From contig NZ_CP034951.1 of NCBI RefSeq assembly GCF_004022485.1, positions 62,001 through 126,000 on the forward strand: a stretch of DNA of 64,000 nucleotides. Reading direction: 5' to 3'. The notes under the pieces are model-generated. The model saw only the letters and a program-made list of their open reading frames with translations. It did not search any database and had not been told where the DNA came from. Source of the stretch: Aequorivita sp. H23M31. Its GTDB lineage: Bacteria > Bacteroidota > Bacteroidia > Flavobacteriales > Flavobacteriaceae. A program made the position numbers and the translations under genes. Positions 57,440 through 64,000 of this stretch are shown here, piece by piece. Numbering within the stretch: the first letter of the stretch is position 1; the number at the start of each line of letters is the position of its first letter.

Positions 57440-58780
57440 ATGGAACCATTTAGTGAGTTTGCTATCAATAACCAATTGCGAAATGCCATTGTGGACCTCG
57501 GATTTGAAAATCCTACTCCCATTCAGGCACAGTCATTTCCGGTAATTCTTTCGGGTGTGGATATGGTAGGAATTGCCCAGACGGGTACAGGAAAAACTTT
57601 TGCCTATATGTTGCCCATCCTTCAGGAGCTAAAGTTTTCTAAGGAAATTCATCCACGGATCTTGCTTTTGGTTCCTACACGCGAATTGGTTATACAAGGA
57701 GTGGAGGACATTGAAAAATTCGCAAAGTATATGTCCGTTCGAGTGCTTGGTGTATATGGAGGCACTAATATAAACCGGCAGAAAGAGGCTTTGACCGAGG
57801 GTGTAGATATACTGGTTGCTACTCCCGGAAGGTTGTACGACCTGGTTATCAGTAGGGCTGTTCAGTTTAAGGGAATCAAAAAAGTTGTGATTGACGAAGT
57901 AGATGTTATGCTCGATCTTGGCTTTCGTTTTCAGTTGACAAATATTCTCGAATTGCTTCCGAAGAAAAGACAGAACATCATGTTCTCGGCAACTATGACC
58001 GAAGAGGTAAATACGTTTATCCACGATTTCTTTATTGCACCCAAAACCGTTTCTGTGGCAATTAGCGGAACTCCTCTGGAAAATATTGCTCAATACGGAT
58101 ATTCAGTAGTTAATTTCTACACCAAACTCAATCTCTTGATCCATTTGTTTCAAGATGAAAAAACTTATAGAAAAGTCCTCATTTTTGTTCCTAACAAGAA
58201 AAGCGCAGACCTTATTTTTGAAGTTTTGGATGATTTCTTTGGAAAGGAGGTAGCTGTTATCCATTCAAATAAGACGCAAAATTATAGGATCCGTTCCATT
58301 GAAGATTTCAACGAAGAGCGAACCCGCATCCTGGTTACTACAGACATTATGGCTCGTGGTTTGGACCTTGATCAAATTTCCCACGTGATTAATTTTGATA
58401 CCCCTGCGTTTCCTGAAAACTATATGCACCGGATTGGCCGAACTGGAAGAGCGGAACAAAATGGTACTTCAATTCTTTTGACTACTGAATCTGAAGAAGG
58501 TTATAAAACTGCTATCGAAAACCTGATGGATTTAAAGATTAATATGTTGGAACTACCTTCCGAAGTTCAGATTTCCGAAAAACTGACTGCGGAGGAAAGA
58601 CCCGAAGTGGTGGAAATAAATAACCCCACTAAAAAAGAGGAGGTGGGTCCCGCCTTTCACGAAAAAAAGGAGAAAAATAAAAAGGAAAACCAAGGTGGTT
58701 CTTACAAAAGGATCATCAAACAGAAATACAAAAAGCCTAAAACCCGAGGTGATAAAAATTTCAATAAACGGAAAAAGTGA
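57440..58780 (+). CDS. DEAD-box RNA helicase with DEVD motif II
   Basis: A 446-residue RhlE-like RNA helicase. The Q motif is FENPTPIQAQSFPVILSG, motif I AQTGTGKTFAYML, Ia VPTRELVIQG, and Ib TPGRLYDL. Motif II reads VIDEVDVMLDLGF, so DEAD is replaced by DEVD. Motif III is SAT, and motifs IV-VI are LIFVPNKKSA, TTDIMARGLDLDQ, HRIGRTGRAE. The lysine-rich C-terminal tail (KKKEENQGG-like) suits RNA binding. Such proteins act in ribosome assembly or cold adaptation. The DEVD form appears typical of a flavobacterial subgroup. The start at 57440 follows the promoter box. Confidence 0.9.
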   Translation: MEPFSEFAINNQLRNAIVDLGFENPTPIQAQSFPVILSGVDMVGIAQTGTGKTFAYMLPILQELKFSKEIHPRILLLVPTRELVIQGVEDIEKFAKYMSVRVLGVYGGTNINRQKEALTEGVDILVATPGRLYDLVISRAVQFKGIKKVVIDEVDVMLDLGFRFQLTNILELLPKKRQNIMFSATMTEEVNTFIHDFFIAPKTVSVAISGTPLENIAQYGYSVVNFYTKLNLLIHLFQDEKTYRKVLIFVPNKKSADLIFEVLDDFFGKEVAVIHSNKTQNYRIRSIEDFNEERTRILVTTDIMARGLDLDQISHVINFDTPAFPENYMHRIGRTGRAEQNGTSILLTTESEEGYKTAIENLMDLKINMLELPSEVQISEKLTAEERPEVVEINNPTKKEEVGPAFHEKKEKNKKENQGGSYKRIIKQKYKKPKTRGDKNFNKRKK

Positions 58781-58823
58781 TCACGAAAATCCTATTAATT
58801 TGATGTCTTTATAGCCAAGTCGA

Positions 58824-59792
58824 TTGGACCATTCCTTAAATAATAATTTGAAATCCGGAGCAAATAATCCAGTTCTAATAATTCTTGCATTTTTCTCCAT
58901 TTATGTAATCTGGGGCTCTACCTATATGCTCAACAAGGTTGCTGTGGGAGAGTTAGATCCATTTTTCTTGGCTTCTATTCGTTTTACCACCGCCGGCGTA
59001 CTGATATTTATTATTTCTAAATTAATGGGCAAAAGCCTTGCGATAACTAAAAGGCAATTGCTTAATGCATTTATTGTTGGAGTGCTTTTTCTCTCTTTTG
59101 GCAACGGCGTTATTGTTTGGGCTTTACGATATGTGGATAGCGGATTTGCTGCTTTAGAAATTTCAGCGCAACCTCTTGTTGTTTTATTATTGATGCGAAT
59201 TGTACAAGGTAAAAGATTAAAATTAATGTCTTTGGTTGGTGTAACCTTGGGCATATGCGGCATTGTCCTTTTGGTAAGTCAGGAGCAAATTGTGACTAAG
59301 GAGGGAACTGTAATCGGAATGCTAATGATTTTTGCCTGTATGCTAACGTGGGCCTATGGAAGTCTTTTTGTGGGAAAGGCGGATCTGCACAAAAATTTCT
59401 TTATCAATACGGGTTATCAAATGTTTACTGCCGGTATTACTCTAGCTATAATGAGTCTAGCTTTTTCAGAGCAATGGAAAGCTCCCAGTCAATGGGGACA
59501 ATCCGTGCAGTTGAGTATGGTTTTGTTGATTACATTCGGGAGTATTGTTGCCTATACCTCATTCAATTATCTTTTAAAAAACGTTTCTCCAGAAAAGGTT
59601 GCCACCTCTACCTACGTCAATCCTATAATAGCCTTATTTTTGGGTTGGTATTTTTTAAATGAGCAAATAACAGTCCAATCAATTATTGCGGCGGTTGTAC
59701 TCTTGACCGGAGTGTATTTTATAACCACGACCCGCACAATTTTCAGTTTTCCAAGGTTTCCTGGTAAAATGAGGAAGTCAATTGAAAAGTAA
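58824..59792 (+). CDS. EamA-family (DMT) transporter
   Basis: A 322-residue integral membrane protein with about ten helices in two EamA repeats. The first has FFSIYVIWGSTYMLNKVAV, LDPFFLASIRFTTAG. The second has LTWAYGSLFVGKA and KNVSPEKVATSTYVNPIIALFLGW. These signatures mark drug/metabolite exporters of the RhaT/YdcZ-like superfamily; the substrate is unknown. No ATG fits; TTG 58824 or TTG 58848 are the likely starts, so the N-terminus is uncertain by 8 residues. A TAATTTG element (one base short of the box) lies at 58796-58802. Confidence 0.88.
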   Translation: MDHSLNNNLKSGANNPVLIILAFFSIYVIWGSTYMLNKVAVGELDPFFLASIRFTTAGVLIFIISKLMGKSLAITKRQLLNAFIVGVLFLSFGNGVIVWALRYVDSGFAALEISAQPLVVLLLMRIVQGKRLKLMSLVGVTLGICGIVLLVSQEQIVTKEGTVIGMLMIFACMLTWAYGSLFVGKADLHKNFFINTGYQMFTAGITLAIMSLAFSEQWKAPSQWGQSVQLSMVLLITFGSIVAYTSFNYLLKNVSPEKVATSTYVNPIIALFLGWYFLNEQITVQSIIAAVVLLTGVYFITTTRTIFSFPRFPGKMRKSIEK

Positions 59793-59967
59793 TTTTTTCA
59801 ATATTTTAAACTAAAAGTTGTGCACGGGGAATTTTTCTCGAATCAATTTGTTTTCCTTGTTATTAACACTGCCTTAACCCCATGTAAGAAACACGGTACC
59901 TACCTTTACTTTCAATGTTTTTCGGAGAAATTTTCTCTAATTTAAATAACAGTAAAAGCCTATAAAA

Positions 59968-61023
59968 ATGTCCACAAAAACTAAAGCCTACGGGGTTCAA
60001 AGCGAAAAGGAATTATTAAAACCACTCGATATTATAAGAAGAGAAGTAGGTGCAAACGATATAAAAATCGATATTTCTTTTTGTGGGGTCTGCCACAGCG
60101 ACATCCATACTGCCCGTAATGAATGGGGCGGTTCAAAATATCCCGTTGTTCCGGGTCATGAAATAATTGGACGCGTAATTGAAGTAGGTGAAAACGTGCA
60201 CGATTTTAAAGTAGGTGCACTTGTAGGTGTAGGCTGTATGGTCGATTCCTGTCACAATTGCGACCAGTGCCATAATAATTTGGAGCAGTATTGCGAAAAA
60301 GGAGCCACTTTTACCTATAACAGTCGCGACAAACACATTAGAGGACAATATACCTATGGCGGATATTCCACTCAGATTGTGGTTGACAAAGAATTTGTTT
60401 TGCGAATTCCCGAAAATATCGATGCCGCCGCGGCCGCTCCTTTATTGTGTGCCGGTATTACAACATGGTCCCCTTTGCGGCATTGGAATGTGAAAAAGGG
60501 AGATAAGGTAGGAGTAATCGGACTTGGGGGCCTTGGACACATGGGCGTAAAATTTGCCAATGCACTAGGCGCGCATGTTGTAATGATCACCACCTCTCCG
60601 TCAAAAGCTGAGGATGCTAAAAATCTTGGTGCTCACGAAGTTCTTATCAGTAAAGATGAAGAGGAAATGTCCAAGCATAAAAATTCTTTCGATTTTATCT
60701 TAAACACTATCCCCGTAGGTCATAAAATAGATCCGTATATCGCGCTTCTTAAAAATGATGCCACGATGGTATTGGTTGGGGCGATTGAGCCGTTAGATCC
60801 ATTTCACGGTGGAAGTTTGATAAGAGGAAGAAAGCGTATTTCAGGTTCTTTAATAGGTGGAATTAAAGAAACCCAAGAAATGTTGGATTTTTGTGGAGAG
60901 CATAATATCGTATCAGACATTGAGCTCATCAATATTCAGGATATAAACGAAGCCTACGATAGAGTTGTGAAGGCCGATGTAAAATATCGTTTTGTAATTG
61001 ACATGACCTCTTTTAAAAATTAG
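59968..61023 (+). CDS. Zinc-dependent NAD(P) alcohol dehydrogenase (YahK/CAD type)
   Basis: A 351-residue medium-chain dehydrogenase close to YahK and cinnamyl-alcohol dehydrogenases; it reduces aldehydes with NADPH. Catalytic zinc ligands are in FCGVCHSDIH and GHEIIGRV. The structural zinc cysteines are in DSCHNCDQCHNNLEQYC, and the cofactor motif is GLGGLGHMGVKFA. The Ser-Pro-Ser after beta-2 (TTSPSKAED) fits NADP preference. Length is normal. The physiological aldehyde is unknown; it stands alone. Confidence 0.93.
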   Translation: MSTKTKAYGVQSEKELLKPLDIIRREVGANDIKIDISFCGVCHSDIHTARNEWGGSKYPVVPGHEIIGRVIEVGENVHDFKVGALVGVGCMVDSCHNCDQCHNNLEQYCEKGATFTYNSRDKHIRGQYTYGGYSTQIVVDKEFVLRIPENIDAAAAAPLLCAGITTWSPLRHWNVKKGDKVGVIGLGGLGHMGVKFANALGAHVVMITTSPSKAEDAKNLGAHEVLISKDEEEMSKHKNSFDFILNTIPVGHKIDPYIALLKNDATMVLVGAIEPLDPFHGGSLIRGRKRISGSLIGGIKETQEMLDFCGEHNIVSDIELINIQDINEAYDRVVKADVKYRFVIDMTSFKN

Positions 61024-61097
61024 ATTTTTCATATTTGCTGAATATTTTTTGTATTTACTCTTTTCGAGAGCCCTGATTCCTAGCGTAATCTAGCACG

Positions 61098-61484
61098 ATG
61101 TTTACTTTTAAAAGAAACTATTTCTTACTCACAATCCTTTTTTTTCTTATCGAGGTTTTTATTGCCCTATTTGTAAATGATAATTTCGTTCGGCCATATA
61201 TTGGAGATGTTTTGGTGGTTATCCTGATCTATTGCTTTCTAAGGACATTCTTGAAAATATCCGTACTTAAAACCGCCTTATTTGTTTTACTGTTTTCATT
61301 TACTGTTGAAGTTCTACAATTAATGAATTTGATAGAAAGATTACAATTACAAGAATCGAAAATCACACAAATTGTTTTGGGAACCTCTTTTTCATGGATT
61401 GATATGCTATGTTATATTATTGGGATTTTAATGGTAATCGCTGCGGAAAGTCTAAATAAGAAAGAAATTATAAGCAATATCTAA
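61098..61484 (+). CDS. DUF2809 membrane protein
   Basis: A 128-residue protein with four hydrophobic segments (about 9-25, 33-50, 56-74, 101-117). The motif VRPYIGDVLVVILIYCFLR and the later FSFTVEVLQLMNLIER and GTSFSWIDMLCYIIG are characteristic of DUF2809. The family is widespread and uncharacterised. It stands 74 bp after the alcohol dehydrogenase gene with no clear promoter box. Confidence 0.87.
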   Translation: MFTFKRNYFLLTILFFLIEVFIALFVNDNFVRPYIGDVLVVILIYCFLRTFLKISVLKTALFVLLFSFTVEVLQLMNLIERLQLQESKITQIVLGTSFSWIDMLCYIIGILMVIAAESLNKKEIISNI

Positions 61485-61629
61485 ATTTTTCTCTGTTCTC
61501 CTTTCTCTATTATTTTTGGTATTGCCTGACTTTTGAGTGTTGTCTCCAATCTAAATTCGGCTTTAATTTTATTTTAAAAAATATCCTACCTTCATATTTT
61601 CTATCTTTAGAAAAACAACCCAACCGTTT

Positions 61630-62721
61630 ATGGTTCAGAAAAAAACAAAAGGCACGAAAAAGACTAAAAAGATGAAGCCGAGAAGGGCGAAAAACCTTTC
61701 TCCAGGCACGGTTGCCTATACCGGGAAAAAAACTGCAAAAACTGCTAGGCTTGATATTATTGACTATTCAAAAGAGCATTATGACCGATTTGAGACCACG
61801 AATGTTGCCGATGCCTTTAAATATGAAGATGCTTCACATATTACCTGGATAAACCTTAATGGTCTTAGCGACACCCAGGCTATTGTAGAGTTGGGGAACC
61901 ATTTTGATCTCCACCCACTTATACAGGAAGATATTGTATCCACTCATCAGCGCCCTAAGATTGATGAGTACGAGGATTATTTATTTATAGTTTTCAAGAT
62001 GTTGCATTATGACGATAATGAGCATTTGTGCAAGGAACATGTGAGCATGATAGTTGGGTTGGATTATGTAATAACCTTTCAGGAGTCTCAGGGCGATGTA
62101 TTCGATGATCTTCGAGAAAGACTGGCGCAAGGGAGGGGACGAGTACGAGGCGCGGGATCGGACTATTTAATGTTTGCTATTCTGGATGCGGTGGTAGATA
62201 ATTATTTTACCGTGGTTGAGTTCTTAAGCAATAAAATTGAGCTCCTTGAGGATCGGCTCTTTGATGATCAAGGAAATGAAAACATTCCCCAAGAAATCCA
62301 GGAACTTAAAAAGGAAATATTAAAAATAAGAAGAGCAGTTTTGCCGCTTCGGGAAGTGATAAATAGACTCGAAAAAATTGAATCTCCCTTAATAGCGGAA
62401 TCCACAAGTAAATATATTCGCGATTTATATGACCATATTATCCAAGTGAACGAAAGTGTCGAGATTTACCGCGATATGATTTGGGGCTTGATGGATATGT
62501 ACCTAACAACCTTGAGCAACAAAATGAACGAAGTGATGAAGGTATTGACCATTATGGCTTCCATATTTATACCTCTCACTTTCTTGGCAGGAGTTTATGG
62601 GATGAATTTTGACAATATGCCTGAACTTCATTATAAATACAGTTATTATATTCTTATGGCAATTATGGCAATTGTCGCACTTGGGATGATTCTATATTTT
62701 AAAAGGAAGAAATGGTTTTAG
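61630..62721 (+). CDS. corA: Magnesium/cobalt transporter CorA
   Basis: Pentameric divalent cation channel. The 363-residue protein has a very basic N-terminal tail (residues 1-25, KKTKGTKKTKKMKPRRAK), the cytoplasmic funnel domain (HPLIQEDIVSTHQRPKIDEYEDYLFIVFKML in pieces), and a long stalk helix. Two C-terminal membrane helices are joined by YGMNFDNMPE, which carries the GMN selectivity motif. The last residues KRKKW form the basic ring. The lysine-rich N-tail is longer than usual. A one-mismatch -7 box (TATCTTTA) is just upstream. Confidence 0.95.
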   Translation: MVQKKTKGTKKTKKMKPRRAKNLSPGTVAYTGKKTAKTARLDIIDYSKEHYDRFETTNVADAFKYEDASHITWINLNGLSDTQAIVELGNHFDLHPLIQEDIVSTHQRPKIDEYEDYLFIVFKMLHYDDNEHLCKEHVSMIVGLDYVITFQESQGDVFDDLRERLAQGRGRVRGAGSDYLMFAILDAVVDNYFTVVEFLSNKIELLEDRLFDDQGNENIPQEIQELKKEILKIRRAVLPLREVINRLEKIESPLIAESTSKYIRDLYDHIIQVNESVEIYRDMIWGLMDMYLTTLSNKMNEVMKVLTIMASIFIPLTFLAGVYGMNFDNMPELHYKYSYYILMAIMAIVALGMILYFKRKKWF

Positions 62722-62970
62722 AAAAAATGAACTTAGAATAGAGAGCAGATTGCAGAGAATCTAAAGCCAAGACCCAAGGGCCAAGTGCCAAGAATTATGA
62801 TGAAAAGAACCTTGAGAATAGGGAAATGAGAATTTAAAATTGTGGCACCTTGGGTCACCCAAGCTTTAGCGTAAGTGGAAAATATAGCACGAGAGCTTTT
62901 TCCGCCGACGCTTTAGCCAAGGAGGAAAATTTGGAACCTGAACTTGAAACTTTGCAGAACCTCCCTCAAT
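62722..62970. other. Convergent gap between corA and ligD
   Basis: 249 bp without a gene. It contains short ccaag-rich direct repeats (about 62767-62791) and a gctttagcgtaagtgg / gctttagccaaggagg pair near 62862-62930. No terminator with a T-run is clear. Confidence 0.45.
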
Positions 62971-63756
62971 TTAACTTGTCAAATTAAACTGGTCAGCACT
63001 TTTAATATTTTTTAAATCTTTCCATTGAATGGGCGTGGCAATTCCGGCGTTTTGGTTTGCTCGCAGCGAATAGGGGCATACCGATGTTTGACCATAAGAA
63101 TTGCGAAGATAATCTAGGAAAATTTTCCCCTCCCGCTTATTTTTTCGTACCGCTGTCGTAAACAGATCAGGATTTTTGTCTTCTAGTTCCTGTACCAATT
63201 GTAATAATTTTGGTTTTAATTCGTCGTAGGTATTTCTGCGCTGAATTTTATACCATACATGAAATCCATTTTGTCCAGTTGTCATTAGGTTGGGATCAAT
63301 TCCCTTGGATCTTAGAAAATCTCCCGTTATCTGCGCTCCTTCCTTTACTTTTTCAAAGGAATCTTTTGGCGGATCTAGATCGAAAACCACTTTATCAGGT
63401 TTATATAGGTTGTCTTTTTTGGATAACCATATATGAAAAGCCACCGTTCCCTGATTGGCAAGGTAAATCAAACTTTTTTCGTTACCGCAGAGTATTTGGA
63501 TGTTCTCACCATCTTCCGTTTTTACCTTTATGGTTTTAATATAATCTGGAAAATATTCTGAAGCATTTTTTTGATAAAAGCCGTCCTTATCTATTCCATT
63601 GGGAAAACGGTGCAAGGTGAGCGGTCTGTCCTTCATATAAGGAAGCATCTGCTTGGCCACCTTTTGGTAGTACTGCACCATTTCCAATTTTGTGATTTTT
63701 GCCTCGGGGAAAATAATTTTCTCGGGATGCGTTATTTCAACTCCTGCTATTTCCAT
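62971..63756 (-). CDS. ligD: LigD polymerase (primase-like) domain protein, possibly C-terminally short
   Basis: A 261-residue archaeo-eukaryotic primase-type polymerase used in non-homologous end joining to fill or extend breaks. Signature: ITHPEKIIFPEAKITKLEMVQYY, RPLTLHRFPNGIDKDGFYQKN, FDLDPPKD (metal aspartates), TTGQNGFHVWYKI, and GKIFLDYLRNSYGQTSVCPYSLRA. It ends at SADQFNLTS, about 30-40 residues before the usual end of this domain. The ligase gene ends 2 bp upstream, so the two are co-transcribed. I infer a split LigD. Confidence 0.9.
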   Translation of the reverse strand: MEIAGVEITHPEKIIFPEAKITKLEMVQYYQKVAKQMLPYMKDRPLTLHRFPNGIDKDGFYQKNASEYFPDYIKTIKVKTEDGENIQILCGNEKSLIYLANQGTVAFHIWLSKKDNLYKPDKVVFDLDPPKDSFEKVKEGAQITGDFLRSKGIDPNLMTTGQNGFHVWYKIQRRNTYDELKPKLLQLVQELEDKNPDLFTTAVRKNKREGKIFLDYLRNSYGQTSVCPYSLRANQNAGIATPIQWKDLKNIKSADQFNLTS

Positions 63757-63758
63757 AA

Positions 63759-64000
63759 TTATGATTCTTTTACAACTTGATTGGCTTCTTTATCATCACG
63801 CATTCCCAGAAATCTGGGATGGCGCAGTTTGTTTGTTTTAGTCCATTCCGTAAACCCGAATTGACCTACATATTCCGGTTTGATCCAATGGTAATTTCCA
63901 CCCTGGTTAATCTTTTGGTTTTTAAACGGACTTTCCTCAATCTCTATTTTATTAAATTTTTTGCGCCATTTCCTTAGAAAAGTATCGTCAAATCCGGTTC
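63759..64000 (-). CDS. ligD: ATP-dependent DNA ligase (LigD), 5'-truncated by window edge
   Basis: Minus-strand reading gives the C-terminal 80 or so residues of a LigD-type ligase, starting before base 64000: GFDDTFLRKWRKKFNKIE, then IKPEYVGQFGFTEWTKTNKL and RHPRFLGMRDDKEANQVV. The FTEWT and RHPRFLGMRDDK motifs belong to the OB-fold end of ATP-dependent ligases. The stop (63759-63761) is 2 bp from the ATG of the polymerase gene. The nucleotidyltransferase domain and any phosphoesterase domain lie outside the window. A Ku gene would be expected nearby. Confidence 0.88.
   Translation of the reverse strand, partial: TGFDDTFLRKWRKKFNKIEIEESPFKNQKINQGGNYHWIKPEYVGQFGFTEWTKTNKLRHPRFLGMRDDKEANQVVKES

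Overview
The window looks like a chromosomal segment of a low-GC Bacteroidota, most likely a marine-type Flavobacteriaceae. The evidence is consistent throughout: a T9SS type A sorting tail, DUF3276/PUR, DUF1573, DUF4293, DUF1599 and BT_3928 family proteins, an NusB of about 310 residues, a Rho with a long disordered insertion, and many promoter boxes of the Bacteroidota form TAnnTTTG. I see no integrase, transposase, phage gene, CRISPR array or rRNA operon. The content is mostly core metabolism and housekeeping.

Layout. 1-8.2 kb: mechanosensitive channel, PUR protein, an ABC exporter half, leucine dehydrogenase, then nusB, DUF1573 lipoprotein, yajC and pdxH. 8.3-13.1 kb: a minus-strand kynurenine catabolic cluster (kynU, kmo, aminomuconate deaminase-like RidA, aminomuconate semialdehyde dehydrogenase-like ALDH) that lacks the ring-opening dioxygenase and the decarboxylase. 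13.2-18.7 kb: a lipoprotein, GNAT, two very small genes, msrA, a COG1579 coiled-coil protein with nif3, and lpxK. 18.7-25.7 kb: gap, lipA, an ECF sigma factor overlapping a glycosyltransferase, a small Cys-rich membrane protein, a fasciclin lipoprotein, murB and an aminotransferase. 26-30.6 kb: a two-lobed aspartyl protease with PDZ, a second DUF1573 protein, and valS. 30.8-38.3 kb: a conserved minus-strand set rsfS-ftsH-LUD-cdsA-psd-ACBP, with birA divergent, then SRPBCC, pyrE and a Nudix gene whose start codon lies only 7 bp from that of pyrE. 38.5-43.9 kb: a secreted T9SS substrate, a 745-bp gene-free stretch with a degenerate dyad motif, rho, DUF4293, a 137-bp composite tandem repeat array, and a YfcE-type phosphoesterase. 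43.9-53.8 kb: truA, the second ABC exporter half, cdaA and folP, then DUF1599, BT_3928, an orphan permease, tpiA, prmA and clpS. 53.9-64 kb: tRNA-Arg(ACG) followed by strong hairpins, apt, a 50-residue conserved protein, VF530, two SF2 helicases, an EamA transporter, an alcohol dehydrogenase, DUF2809, corA, and a split LigD (polymerase ORF plus the C-terminus of a ligase ORF cut by the window edge).

How the genes work together. The kynurenine genes degrade tryptophan-derived kynurenine. cdsA, psd and ACBP form a phospholipid and acyl-CoA block joined to the membrane protease FtsH. folP and cdaA (c-di-AMP synthesis) are paired. The two ABC halves, 40 kb apart, carry complementary degenerate ATPase motifs and are predicted to form one heterodimer. 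The most unusual sequence features are the 137-bp array (which supplies the last codons and stop of the neighbouring phosphoesterase gene), an attenuator-like hairpin in the nusB leader, interlocked pyrE/Nudix promoters, possible leaderless starts at apt and pyrE, and a dyad motif shared by two gene-poor regions. I did not find a clear new multi-gene system. The array and the leader structures are the best candidates for undescribed biology.
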